Of a stretch of DNA of 64,000 bases, positions 45,200-52,872 are shown piece after piece (the first letter of the stretch is position 1; the number at the start of each line of letters is the position of its first letter). The stretch lies in NCBI RefSeq assembly GCF_030161435.1, contig NZ_BSSV01000003.1, positions 1-64,000 on the forward strand, in the 5' to 3' direction. A program made the position numbers and the translations under genes. Source of the stretch: Thalassotalea loyana. GTDB lineage: Bacteria; Pseudomonadota; Gammaproteobacteria; Enterobacterales; Alteromonadaceae. Under the pieces are notes generated by a model that had not been told where the DNA came from, made no database searches, and was given only the letters and a program-made list of their open reading frames with translations.

Positions 45200-45694
45200 T
45201 TACAGACTTTCAATTTTAACGATATGATTTTGAGAGTTTTCAGAGATATAGTACACATTAACGCATTGATTATTTTTAATAAAGTTATCCCCGTACTTTC
45301 TATTGGCAAAAAAGTGCTTTGCCGTAGCGAAGTTGTTGTAATTGAATCTCACACCTTTAATTTCAAAAGACTCCCCTCTGCTATTACCAAGCGTAGATTG
45401 GTAGTTTTCAATGCAGCCTTCAATGAAAAGCAGTTCATTTCGCTTAATCATATTCTCGTAATGAGAAAGCTTAACAAAATTTACAATCCCGACGAGTAGT
45501 TCAAAAATAAAAAGTAACAAAAGCGCTACAAGTAGCTTTTGCTTTTTAACGTTTAAGGTGTCGCTAATAGCGTTAAACAAAGGAGAAAACTTATAAAATG
45601 CGATAATAAAAATAAGGAAGCCGACATGAGGGATAAACATATCAACATTCGCTTCAATTAGACTTTCAAAATATACGTTCAATTTAAAATACAC
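45200..45694 (-). CDS. Hypothetical membrane protein, cassette gene
   Basis: A 164-residue protein with two membrane segments ('VGFLIFIIAFYKF' and 'LLVALLLLFIFELLVGIVNF') and a soluble C-terminal half that may be a small beta domain ('SFEIKGVRFNYNNFATAKHF'). I recognise no family. The start (GTG at 45694) is uncertain. Confidence 0.6.
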   Translation of the reverse strand: MYFKLNVYFESLIEANVDMFIPHVGFLIFIIAFYKFSPLFNAISDTLNVKKQKLLVALLLLFIFELLVGIVNFVKLSHYENMIKRNELLFIEGCIENYQSTLGNSRGESFEIKGVRFNYNNFATAKHFFANRKYGDNFIKNNQCVNVYYISENSQNHIVKIESL

Positions 45695-45710
45695 GCTAAA
45701 TATAAACTGT

Positions 45711-45736
45711 GGCTAACGGCTAGCTCACGGGAATGT
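45711..45736 (-). repeat. Truncated attC remnant
   Basis: A left core 'ggctaac' (45711-45717) is present, but only 19 bp separate it from the stop of the uracil-DNA glycosylase gene, so most of the attC is missing or was replaced by the end of that gene. Confidence 0.4.
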
Positions 45737-46315
45737 TCACGATAAGATTTTAGCTATTTTTGTTTGAAGTAACGGAACAAGCTCTTTCCCGAACCAAGGG
45801 TTCTTACTAAGCCAAATGTTATTTCGCGGACTGGGATGCGGCAAAGGTACCATAGTCGGCCAATATTGCTCCCATGCACCGACCAACTCTGTTAATGAAC
45901 CGTTAAAGTGTCCAAAATGATAGTCTTGGGCATATTTTCCAACCACCAGCGTTATCTCTACGTTGGAGAGTTGCGCCAACAACTGCTCTCTCCACTTTTG
46001 TTTACACTCTGGCCTCGGTGGTAGCTCCCCTGATTTGCCTGTTCCGGGGTAACAAAAACCCATCGGTAATATCGCTACTTGTTTTTCATCGTAGAAAGTA
46101 TCTTTCGAAATGCCCATCCATTCGCGCAACCGGTCCCCGCTAGCATCATCAAATGGAATGCCAGTACGGTGCACTTTCTTTCCTGGTGCTTGTCCTGCAA
46201 TCAAAATCCTTGCACTTGGGTGCAGTTGTAAAACTGGACGTGGCCCAAGTGGTAAATGTGCACTGCAACTAGTGCACGACTCTACTTCTGTTAATAATTC
46301 GGTATATGCTTTCAT
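45737..46315 (-). CDS. Uracil-DNA glycosylase superfamily protein, cassette gene
   Basis: A 192-residue protein of the uracil-DNA glycosylase superfamily. The active-site motif is 'GQAPGKKVHRTGIPFDD', and the C-terminal loop is 'PLPHPSPRN', the HPSP(R)N form of this group. An N-terminal 'CTSCSAHLPLGPRP' block is also typical. It probably removes damaged bases or acts in a related DNA-repair step; substrate specificity is unknown. The gene starts 5 bp after an attC core and so occupies a cassette position. Confidence 0.85.
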   Translation of the reverse strand: MKAYTELLTEVESCTSCSAHLPLGPRPVLQLHPSARILIAGQAPGKKVHRTGIPFDDASGDRLREWMGISKDTFYDEKQVAILPMGFCYPGTGKSGELPPRPECKQKWREQLLAQLSNVEITLVVGKYAQDYHFGHFNGSLTELVGAWEQYWPTMVPLPHPSPRNNIWLSKNPWFGKELVPLLQTKIAKILS

Positions 46316-46320
46316 CATGC

Positions 46321-46421
46321 GGCTAATGCCATACTAAGAGGCTAATAATGCTTGGCTAAATGTGAACCAAACCGGAACTGAGCACACTACAAATAATCCA
46401 ATGCTTAGCCCCCTGTTAGGT
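46321..46421 (-). repeat. attC site with altered crossover core
   Basis: A 101-bp attC ending GTTAGGT (46415-46421). 'gaggctaataatgcttggctaa' is kept on the left; the right arm is diverged. The left core is 'ggctaat' instead of AAC, changing GTT to ATT on the cassette strand. Confidence 0.7.
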
Positions 46422-46426
46422 AAAAC

Positions 46427-46963
46427 TTACACCAAAAGTAACAAAGCCGTACTTAAAAATATACTTGTTTCAGCTAACCTTTGCGCAAGACCAATAAAGC
46501 CTTTAGGGAATCCAATGAGAAACATGAGTAGGAACGCACAAAGCAATGTAAAAGTTAATTCAATAAACCATATTGCTTCGCTGTCCATCAACTCATTTAA
46601 TTGATAGGCCATCGCAACATAACAAGTACCCCCAATAATATTATGTATGGAGTTTTTCCAAGTTCCTAATAAAGGTGTGCCTGGATCGCACGGGAAAAAC
46701 GCACTGAGGAGATAACTAAAACCAATAGCACCAGATAAAAAGGCCGCAGGATAATTACTGGTATAGGTAAGAAAAGAAACAATTAAACAACCCAGTCCTA
46801 CAGGTAAAAACACGAAATATGAAACCTGCTTTTCATATTCAGAGCCTAATTCGCCCAATTCACTTATTGAATACCTGCAATGGCTATATGCTTTACGTTT
46901 TTTCTCGTAAAACACTACACCACAAACCAAAAGGATATAAATGAAAAGTAGAAGAAACGCCAT
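46427..46963 (-). CDS. DUF998-like membrane protein, cassette gene
   Basis: A 178-residue protein with six hydrophobic segments. 'YSISELGELGSEY' near residue 31 and 'FPCDPGTPLLG' near 90 are typical of DUF998 proteins. The function is unknown. It lies between attC sites and therefore is a cassette gene. Confidence 0.7.
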   Translation of the reverse strand: MAFLLLFIYILLVCGVVFYEKKRKAYSHCRYSISELGELGSEYEKQVSYFVFLPVGLGCLIVSFLTYTSNYPAAFLSGAIGFSYLLSAFFPCDPGTPLLGTWKNSIHNIIGGTCYVAMAYQLNELMDSEAIWFIELTFTLLCAFLLMFLIGFPKGFIGLAQRLAETSIFLSTALLLLV

Positions 46964-46972
46964 ACTTTCGTT

Positions 46973-47386
46973 TTACCTCACACCTTTAATACGCGAAGAA
47001 TTGAGTTTGGCTAAAATTAGCGAAGAATGAACGCCAGCCAAACTTTGGGCGTCCCACCCATAATTGACTTGGTATACTTTGCTTTGCTCTGAGTTTGAAT
47101 TTAAAGCTAGGTAAAGCAGCGGCCCTATAGATACAAACACCAATGTCAATAACACAAAAGGTAAGACATAAAGCGATGATTTACCTTTGTTTTTAGCGTC
47201 TTGGCACATCCAAACTATGGCTAAGAACGCCATGATATACAAATCAAACACAACTTGAGCGGTATCAGGACTGGAAACCAATTGATAACCAAAACTTCAC
47301 AGTGATTGTTGGGCAATAGACATCGTATATGCCGTATAGCCGGAAAAGATAATTAGTAGAATTACCGATGTTATTCGAAGACTCAT
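46973..47386 (-). pseudogene. DUF2834 membrane protein gene, broken by nonsense and stop loss
   Basis: From ATG 47386 (AAGGA upstream) the frame encodes 'MSLRITSVILLIIFSGYTAY', continues to codon 29, then meets TGA at 47297-47299. The same frame goes on as 'SFGYQLVSSPDTAQVVFDLY' and 'IGPLLYLAL', the DUF2834 core. A TGG-to-TGA change would explain the stop. At the other end, TATAAC in the attC became TATACC, so the original TAA stop is lost and the frame reads through the attC to 46973. The protein is therefore disabled twice. Confidence 0.75.
46984..47077 (-). repeat. Decayed attC site, both cores altered
   Basis: Arms ('gtttggctaaaattagcgaaga' in part, 'cgccagccaaactttgggcgtccc' in part) match the 53475 site, but the left core is 'ctttaat' and the right is 'GGTATAC' instead of GTTATAT. 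The second change also removed the stop codon of the DUF2834 gene. Confidence 0.7.
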
Positions 47387-47417
47387 ACCAAATTCCTTGT
47401 AGTAACCTTTATGAAAA

Positions 47418-47520
47418 ATATAACGCCTCAATATGGGGCGTATTATGCTTGGCTAAAACTAGCAAGGAATGAGCGACAGCAAACCGTTAAGACGTCCATT
47501 CCATAAAAAGCTTATTTACT
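47418..47520 (-). repeat. attC site, right core altered
   Basis: The left core 'atataac' (47418-47424) and left arm ('cctcaatatggggcgtatta', 'gcttggctaaaa') are intact. The right end reads 'cttatttact' where GTT is expected, so the R'' core is damaged. The integrase crossover core on the left should still be usable. Confidence 0.7.
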
Positions 47521-47525
47521 ACTGT

Positions 47526-48377
47526 TTAATTAAACTTAGGTCGAAGAAGCTCGATAAATTTTGCATCAACCCAATAAATATCATGGTGCCTATTAAACAA
47601 AAGATACTTACCATCGGGAGTTATGTACCCACCTGCCTCCCATGATTCTGTATTAACTTTGTCTCCTAAGTTGATAGCTGTTCCCCATGACCCATCTTTT
47701 TGTTTAAAACTTATATAGAGGTCGGATTCGCCATATCCTCCTTCTTTTTCAGCGTCCCAGATTAGATAAGTTTCATCCGGCGATATAAATGGATGTGCAC
47801 TATATTTACCAACATTGATCACAGGCGGCATCTTTCGAGGTGGTTGGCGTTTACCATTTTCAAAAGTAGATATACGTATTACATCACCATTTTTATAATC
47901 ATCTAAAACATAAGTTCCATTTTTAGAAGCAGAAAGCCGCATTATTCCCCAATCATCTCTATCAAACATTGGCCCAAGGCTTTTTATATCAGACCAACCT
48001 TTTTCAGTACGCTCCATGTAGTGCTTCCCCAAAAGCATCGTATTACCATCAGGAGAGAGGATTGGCCTGCCAACTCGTGGTCCGACAGTAGATTCGCGCC
48101 ATTGATTATTTTCGTTTTTATAAACAATCAATGTCCACTCTTCAGTCTCATTATCCATCCTTGTGAAATAGAACTCTTGCATATCTGGCGAAAAAAAACC
48201 GTTAAAGTCTCGATGTTCTGTCGCAACAATACCTGGAGCAAAAATTTCAGCGTTTTCACCTGGAGGCTTCTGTCCTAAATAAGCTCCTTTAATAACTAAG
48301 CTATCATTTTGACTAAAGCTTTTGTTACTCAAAATAGATAACGAAAGTAAAGTAATTAAAGTCCATATTTTATTCAC
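47526..48377 (-). CDS. Exported PD40 beta-propeller (TolB-like) protein, cassette gene
   Basis: A 283-residue protein with a signal peptide ('WTLITLLSLSILSNKSFS') and four or more PD40-type repeats: 'FNGFFSPDMQEFYFTRMD', 'GRPILSPDGNTMLLG', 'SAHPFISPDETYLIWDAE' and 'AGGYITPDGKYLLFNRHHD'. It should fold as a periplasmic beta-propeller, probably for protein or ligand binding. It is large for a cassette gene. The start is GTG with AAGGA upstream. Homologues are common in Bacteroidetes and Alteromonadales, which suggests transfer. Confidence 0.8.
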   Translation of the reverse strand: MNKIWTLITLLSLSILSNKSFSQNDSLVIKGAYLGQKPPGENAEIFAPGIVATEHRDFNGFFSPDMQEFYFTRMDNETEEWTLIVYKNENNQWRESTVGPRVGRPILSPDGNTMLLGKHYMERTEKGWSDIKSLGPMFDRDDWGIMRLSASKNGTYVLDDYKNGDVIRISTFENGKRQPPRKMPPVINVGKYSAHPFISPDETYLIWDAEKEGGYGESDLYISFKQKDGSWGTAINLGDKVNTESWEAGGYITPDGKYLLFNRHHDIYWVDAKFIELLRPKFN

Positions 48378-48397
48378 AACTATTCCTTAAAGAAAAC

Positions 48398-48553
48398 GAT
48401 TAACAAAGTCTATTTGACCAGAGCTAGCTACTAAAAAAGAAGCTTTATCCCTACTACACTTGCACATTCCATTGTGCTAGACACAAATACTGATTGAACA
48501 AAGTTATTAGATTTGGGCAACTATAAATTTTACTTTTGAGCGACAAGTTATAT
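48398..48553 (-). repeat. Possible atypical attC, 156 bp
   Basis: The ends fit cassette borders: 'gattaac' 21 bp before the start of the PD40 gene, and GTTATAT at 48547-48553 holding the stop of the 48548 gene. The interior does not match other sites, though 'gcacattccattgtgc' can form a small hairpin. This is the only cassette boundary without a recognisable arm. Confidence 0.35.
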
Positions 48554-49126
48554 AAACATCTTAACGAGTCCATAAACAGGGCCGATACAAGTTACCGTGA
48601 ATAGTACAAGACAAATCCAACTCACCCACTTGAAAAGTTGCTGGTCTATAACCCGTCTTGTATGCCCAATACCCTTCCCTATTAAAGTATCAATGTCATT
48701 TTCGGTAAGGTCGCCACTAGATTGAAGAAATAATTGCTCAAGATGAAGGAAATTATGCCTTCTAGCTTGTTGATGTACTTTAAACTTTGTAAAAAATCGC
48801 TCATCTGGTGGACTATTGTGCTCAACCTTCAACAATTCTTTATGCCACCAGTTTATGTCGTTTCCTCGTGCTGTAACGACACCAGAAAACTTAGATGTGC
48901 TGTACCTTTGGAGTACCAAAATTGTTAAGTGAATAACAACGCATATTCCAGACACTAAAGTAAAAGATGGAAACTCATTTAGACTAAGAGCAGTTACCGC
49001 TAGGGCTACACTAATCGCCAGTAAGATCGATTGTATGGTTATATGCAATGAACGATAAGATTGCAGCAGTGTATCCTGCCAAGCGACGGCGTTCATAATG
49101 TAGCTTTTATTTTCTTGATGACTCAT
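48548..49126 (-). CDS. Hypothetical membrane protein, cassette gene
   Basis: A 192-residue protein. Two membrane segments lie at about 32-50 and 54-72, a charged cytosolic part with 'NDINWWHKELLKVEHNSPPD' follows, and a last membrane segment ends the protein ('WVSWICLVLFTVTCIGPVYG'). The layout recalls SLATT-like or RipA-type membrane proteins, but I cannot assign a family. Confidence 0.65.
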   Translation of the reverse strand: MSHQENKSYIMNAVAWQDTLLQSYRSLHITIQSILLAISVALAVTALSLNEFPSFTLVSGICVVIHLTILVLQRYSTSKFSGVVTARGNDINWWHKELLKVEHNSPPDERFFTKFKVHQQARRHNFLHLEQLFLQSSGDLTENDIDTLIGKGIGHTRRVIDQQLFKWVSWICLVLFTVTCIGPVYGLVKMFI

Positions 49127-49149
49127 CCAAAATCTCTTATTTAAAATCG

Positions 49150-49243
49150 CTCCAACAATGGGCTGAATATAGCTTGGCTAAATTGTCTAGTGAAGCGAAA
49201 CTGAACCAAGCTTTATCAGGTCCGCTTAAATCGATTGTTGCCT
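49150..49243 (-). repeat. attC site
   Basis: A 94-bp attC with cores 'ctccaac' (49150-49156) and 'GTTGCCT' (49237-49243); arms 'agcttggctaaattg' and 'gaaccaagctttatc'. The core flanks (GTTG) differ from the GTTA of its neighbours. Confidence 0.8.
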
Positions 49244-49677
49244 TAGTTCTTGCCTGACCATGCAGCTTTTCTTGCTTGCTTCTGTATTTCTGATAAATCA
49301 TCGTCAAATGAAAAAGAATATATTCTCCATCCACTTTTAACTTTGAAAAATTGAAATTCATAACGCACAGGTTGTCTGTCGTATGTCGCTAGATATGTAA
49401 CATGAACAAAAGAATCTCCAACAACGTATGTATCTAACTTGCCGAGATGGTTAAGCTCCCCTACTAAACCTTTTAGAGCTTTCAGTTGTGTTTTTACATT
49501 TTTAATTTGATCCGGAATTGAGGTTACGTATTCATTTGAGCCATAAATTGAATCGACAGCTTCTTCAATTTTATCTTTTTTATACAAATCGAAAAAATTA
49601 TTAATCTCTTGCTGGTAATCAGCAGAAAAAGAATTAAACGAAATTAGAACTGATAAAAGTACAGCAAATTTTTTCAT
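49243..49677 (-). CDS. Hypothetical exported protein, cassette gene
   Basis: A 144-residue protein with a signal peptide ('KKFAVLLSVLISFNSFSA') and a small alpha/beta domain ('YVVGDSFVHVTYLATYDRQP', 'FQFFKVKSGWRIYSFSFDD') that resembles NTF2-like or DUF3887-type folds. It should be periplasmic. The frame is open upstream through the attC; ATG 49677 is chosen for its signal peptide and an upstream GGAG. Confidence 0.68.
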   Translation of the reverse strand: MKKFAVLLSVLISFNSFSADYQQEINNFFDLYKKDKIEEAVDSIYGSNEYVTSIPDQIKNVKTQLKALKGLVGELNHLGKLDTYVVGDSFVHVTYLATYDRQPVRYEFQFFKVKSGWRIYSFSFDDDLSEIQKQARKAAWSGKN

Positions 49678-49698
49678 ATTAAATAAAACTCCATGTAA

Positions 49699-49803
49699 TG
49701 CTATGGCCCGCATAAGGGGACGATAATGTTTGGCTAAAATTGTGTAGCGAAGCGAAACCGAGCCAAACCATAGTAGTCCCTTCACTTTATGCGCTTGTTA
49801 GCT
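49699..49803 (-). repeat. attC site with destroyed crossover core
   Basis: Arms and right core (GTTAGCT, 49797-49803) are well kept. The left core reads 'tgctatg' where its closest relative at 50410 has 'agctaac'. The recombination triplet GTT has become CAT, so the two neighbouring cassettes should no longer separate here. Confidence 0.8.
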
Positions 49804-50396
49804 TTACTTTGCTCTACTCTAAAAATAAGCGCAAATATAATTAAAAAGCTACTACACGCCCAAGCGAATAAATATACTATTTCAGACATTTGCCGCTCTG
49901 TATTTTTTATGATTTCTTTTGCTTTAGTCGCCGTTAAAAACCTTTGGCTATAATCTTCTTTATCTTCTATTGAAGGGCTATAAACAACCAACTTGCCAGC
50001 GCTATCTTTAAACATAATTGGCTGTCCAAATTCTTTATATATCGCCTGAGCTATAACACTTCTAACTTCTGGATCTTCATTGTTTATTGCTTCCAAGGAA
50101 ATGTTTTCAGGGATTACTTCAGATTGCACGGACAATAATTGGTTTGTGGTACTCAGTAAATTCAAACCAACACCAGTTAAAAAAATATTTATTAAGAAAA
50201 TAAACAAAAATGTCGGTGCAAATTTACGTTCAGATTCACGCAAAATACTTTTAACAAAACCGAAAGGCAATAAAATACTTAAGAGTGCAAATGACGTCCA
50301 TTGGATATACCAAACGGAAAAAATATCAGGAAAATGTTGCTTTCCAAAATATGGGACTAACCAAAGCAGAAAACAAAAACTAGATAATGACTTCAT
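49782..50396 (-). CDS. Hypothetical membrane protein, cassette gene
   Basis: A 204-residue protein with an N-terminal pair of membrane segments, a third at about 73-93, a soluble part ('EDPEVRSVIAQAIYKEFGQP') and a last segment near 172-192. I recognise no family. The ATG has AAGGA. The coding end runs about 20 bp into its attC ('ANKRIK' is encoded by attC sequence). Confidence 0.65.
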   Translation of the reverse strand: MKSLSSFCFLLWLVPYFGKQHFPDIFSVWYIQWTSFALLSILLPFGFVKSILRESERKFAPTFLFIFLINIFLTGVGLNLLSTTNQLLSVQSEVIPENISLEAINNEDPEVRSVIAQAIYKEFGQPIMFKDSAGKLVVYSPSIEDKEDYSQRFLTATKAKEIIKNTERQMSEIVYLFAWACSSFLIIFALIFRVEQSKANKRIK

Positions 50397-50409
50397 ACTA
50401 TCCTTGTAT

Positions 50410-50515
50410 AGCTAACGCCCGCATAAGGGGCTAAAAAGAAGTTGGCTATAATTTAGCGAGGAACGAGCGACAAGCCAACTGTTTTGTGTCCCGTTGCTTT
50501 ATGCGCTTGTTATAA
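50410..50515 (-). repeat. attC site
   Basis: A 106-bp attC with cores 'agctaac' (50410-50416) and 'GTTATAA' (50509-50515). The arms 'agttggctataa' and 'caagccaactgtt' differ from the majority 'cttggc' version, a separate subtype shared with 52774. Confidence 0.85.
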
Positions 50516-50521
50516 GCGCGT

Positions 50522-50809
50522 TTACTCTTGTTTCATATAATCGTCAAAATTTTCAATATACTCATTAAGATTTTCTTCGAGCATTTTTCTGTATTCATTC
50601 ATAAAGTATTCGATGGTTTCTTCTTTCGCCGTTCGTAATTCATCAGCACTATCCCAGCCTGATGCACTCAACCAAGCATTAAAACGAGCCGTCGAATACA
50701 TCATAGACGCACTGACTTTCCCAGTACCTATGTTTTCGGATATTTGCTCGTTCGATAAGTTTATATGTGCATCTGCACGGTCGAAGAATTGATCGTCTAG
50801 TTGAGACAT
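50522..50809 (-). CDS. DUF3144 family protein, cassette gene
   Basis: A 95-residue soluble protein matching DUF3144: 'DDQFFDRADAHINLSNEQI', 'GKVSASMMYSTARFNAWLSA' and 'YFMNEYRKMLEENLNEYI'. The family is helical and of unknown function, and is usually chromosomal in proteobacteria. I chose the ATG at 50809; a TTG two codons earlier is less likely. Confidence 0.85.
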   Translation of the reverse strand: MSQLDDQFFDRADAHINLSNEQISENIGTGKVSASMMYSTARFNAWLSASGWDSADELRTAKEETIEYFMNEYRKMLEENLNEYIENFDDYMKQE

Positions 50810-50828
50810 GCGCAAAGTTCCCTAGTGC

Positions 50829-50932
50829 TTATAACGCCCCAATAAGAGGCTGGTAATGCTTGGCTAAACTTGTGAAGCGAAGCGGAACTGAGCCAAGCTT
50901 TAGCAGTCCCACACTTAATTGGCACGTTATAT
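50829..50932 (-). repeat. attC site
   Basis: A 104-bp attC with cores 'ttataac' and 'GTTATAT' (50926-50932), of the majority type. The TTA at 50927-50929 is the stop of the CPCC gene. Confidence 0.88.
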
Positions 50933-51223
50933 GCTGCGGAGTTCATACTTCAAAGAATCTCTTTCTTCACTATCCACAACTACTTCAGCAAACCTCTGAG
51001 CGCATGCACCATATTTTAAAAAATTCTCTCGAGCTTCCCGCAATGTTAAATCATTATTTACATCTGATTTTTGATCTAAATTTGGAAGAGAATAATCTTC
51101 ACAGTCATCCTCCCAAAAACAAACGGGACAGACTAAACTGTATCCTCTTTCTGCCAGAGCGAAATAGTCGCAACATGGACATTGTTTCATTTCATCGCTT
51201 TTGGGAAATTCGTTTAATCTCAT
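50927..51223 (-). CDS. CPCC family cysteine-rich protein, cassette gene
   Basis: A 98-residue protein of the CPCC family. 'CPCCDYFALAERGYSLVCPV' and 'CFWEDD' hold the zinc-binding cysteines, and 'LREARENFLKYGACAQRF' is the conserved C-terminal block. The function is unknown; the family often occurs near toxin/immunity loci. The ATG at 51223 is preceded by GAG at 4 bases. The frame is open further upstream only because it reads through the next attC. Confidence 0.82.
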   Translation of the reverse strand: MRLNEFPKSDEMKQCPCCDYFALAERGYSLVCPVCFWEDDCEDYSLPNLDQKSDVNNDLTLREARENFLKYGACAQRFAEVVVDSEERDSLKYELRSI

Positions 51224-51244
51224 TGTTCTCAAAATTTTCGAGGC

Positions 51245-51344
51245 ATATAACGCCTCAATATGGGGCGTATTATGCTTGGCTAAAGTAGCAAGTAACGAGC
51301 GCAAGTCTACTGTTTCGCATCCGCCCTAGACGGGTCTGTTAGCT
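51245..51344 (-). repeat. attC site with unusual right arm
   Basis: The left half is of the 'cctcaatatggggcg' type with core 'atataac'. The right half is different ('cgcatccgccctagacgggt') and ends GTTAGCT (51338-51344). It may be a hybrid of two attC types. Confidence 0.75.
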
Positions 51345-51938
51345 GCCTATGCCTATGCCCCTGTTAACCATGTACTGATAAAGTAATTGGCTTTCTAGGC
51401 TTTCCGTTTTTGATAAAGCTAAGGTAACTCCAAGTTGATCTTCTGTTGAACGATGTTGCCCTAGCTTTTCTTTGCCTTGAAGCGATTCTATGTTGATTTT
51501 AAAACCAACAATACCTTTACTAAGTTTTGATTTAAAGTCCTCTGAAATAGTTAAATTAGGTTCATATTTTTTCACTGTTTCATCAAGTATTGTCAGAGTT
51601 GTTTCCTGATCGGTTAGCTGAATTATTCCTTTAGCATGGACTGTACTGTAGTTCCAAGTTGGCACCGCTTGAGAAGCCTGATACCAAGTTGGTGAAATAT
51701 ATGAATGTGGACCAGAAAAAATTACTAAAACCTTGGCTCCGACAGCAGCTTTCCAGTGGTGGTTTGTTCTGGCAAAGTGACCATAAAGTGTACCATTTTC
51801 ACCTTCATTTTCCTTAAGCAATAAAGGGAGGTGCGACGCCTCTAAATCATTAGATATAACAGCAGCAAAACCATACTCTTTAATAAAGTTGTGTATTTCT
51901 GCGTTGGAATTTATTTTCCATTTGTCGGGAATGTGCAT
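51339..51938 (-). CDS. PaiB-type FMN-binding protein, cassette gene
   Basis: A 199-residue protein of the PaiB (FMN_bind_2) family with a split-barrel flavin-binding fold. 'GFAAVISNDLEASHLPLLL', 'GHFARTNHHWKA', 'FSGPHSYISPTWYQ' and 'VPTWNYSTVHAKG' are the diagnostic blocks. In Bacillus PaiB is described as a negative regulator of sporulation and protease genes; in proteobacteria its role is unclear and may be enzymatic. The ATG has AAGGA at 5 bases. It is one of the few complete enzyme-like genes in the array. Confidence 0.9.
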   Translation of the reverse strand: MHIPDKWKINSNAEIHNFIKEYGFAAVISNDLEASHLPLLLKENEGENGTLYGHFARTNHHWKAAVGAKVLVIFSGPHSYISPTWYQASQAVPTWNYSTVHAKGIIQLTDQETTLTILDETVKKYEPNLTISEDFKSKLSKGIVGFKINIESLQGKEKLGQHRSTEDQLGVTLALSKTESLESQLLYQYMVNRGIGIGS

Positions 51939-51952
51939 TGTAGTCCTTTGGC

Positions 51953-52056
51953 ATATAACGCCCGCATAAGGGGCTGATAACAGCTTGCTAAAATGTGCAG
52001 CGAAGCGGAACCGAGCAAGCTGTTAGCAGTCCCTTCACTTAATGCGCTTGTTATGT
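51953..52056 (-). repeat. attC site
   Basis: A 104-bp attC with cores 'atataac' and 'GTTATGT' (52050-52056); arms 'cagcttgctaaaa' and 'gagcaagctgtt'. The TTA at 52051-52053 is the stop of the adjacent gene. Confidence 0.88.
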
Positions 52057-52284
52057 GTATTTACTATATACGCGATCAATTTGCTCAAACAATTGCTGGT
52101 ATAAAGGTTTATTAATTGTATCTAAAGTAAATCCCTCAGCCTCGACTACGGCCTTTGTGAATTTTTCAGGCGTTTTAGGGGGGAATTTAATTAGCCGAGA
52201 CTTTACAGAATGTGTGAGACAAAAGCCTAAATCAACGCATACCTTATCCAGTAATTCTTCAATTTCTTTTTCAGTCTTACTCAT
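52051..52284 (-). CDS. Hypothetical small protein, cassette gene
   Basis: A 77-residue, mostly helical soluble protein ('KTEKEIEELLDKVCVDLGF', 'FTKAVVEAEGFTLDTINKPL'). I recognise no family, though the size and repeating charged helices resemble immunity or antitoxin-type proteins. The ATG has GGGA upstream. The stop codon is inside its attC. Confidence 0.65.
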   Translation of the reverse strand: MSKTEKEIEELLDKVCVDLGFCLTHSVKSRLIKFPPKTPEKFTKAVVEAEGFTLDTINKPLYQQLFEQIDRVYSKYT

Positions 52285-52296
52285 ATGTCCCTATAC

Positions 52297-52401
52297 CCAT
52301 AACGCCCCAATAGGGGGCTGATAAATGCTTGGCTAAACTGTGTAGCGGAGCGAAACTGAGCCAAGCTTTAGCAGTCCCTTCACTTTATGCGCTTGTTAGG
52401 G
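52297..52401 (-). repeat. attC site
   Basis: A 105-bp attC with cores 'ccataac' and 'GTTAGGG' (52395-52401), majority arm type. Confidence 0.88.
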
Positions 52402-52770
52402 TTAGTCTGAACCACCACTATCACTATACGAGCCTCCGGCCGAATCATCCGAAAAGCTACCAGATTCGATAGAAGAAATATTACCCCCAAAGAAGTTATC
52501 AGATATTTCTTCTCTCATTTCGTCAAAGTCGCAATTTTCACCACGCTCACTATGCCACTTATCGAATTGTTCTTTACTAGTATGGAGAGCATGAGCATAG
52601 CAGATATGTCTCCAATTATAGCCTTCGTCGTGAATGGTTGTTTCTACTTGTCCAGAAGTGTACTTTTTACTTTTCCCATATCGTCTAGCCAAATCTCTAC
52701 CTAATGTAGAAATATAACTCTTAATAGCTTTTTTCTTGCGATAGTTAGATAGAAACACGGGATCCTCCAT
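52402..52770 (-). CDS. Hypothetical protein (possibly DUF6559-like), cassette gene
   Basis: A 122-residue protein. The first part is basic and helical ('FLSNYRKKKAIKSYISTLG', 'RYGKSKKYTSGQVETTIHD') with 'RHICYAHALHTSKEQFDKW'. This resembles a small Vibrio-type family (DUF6559), but I am not certain. The tail is serine-, glycine- and aspartate-rich ('SGSFSDDSAGGSYSDSGGSD') and probably disordered. ATG 52770 lies just after the attC core at 52774. Confidence 0.62.
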   Translation of the reverse strand: MEDPVFLSNYRKKKAIKSYISTLGRDLARRYGKSKKYTSGQVETTIHDEGYNWRHICYAHALHTSKEQFDKWHSERGENCDFDEMREEISDNFFGGNISSIESGSFSDDSAGGSYSDSGGSD

Positions 52771-52773
52771 TAA

Positions 52774-52872
52774 CCCTAACGCCACATTAAGCGGTAGATA
52801 ATAGTTGGTTAAAATTATGAGCGAAGCGAACAAAGCCAACTGTTATTTGTCCACTTAAATGCCTTGTTAGAG
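52774..52872 (-). repeat. attC site
   Basis: A 99-bp attC with cores 'ccctaac' and 'GTTAGAG' (52866-52872); arms 'tagttggttaaaa' and 'agccaactgtta', a subtype like 50410. Confidence 0.85.
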
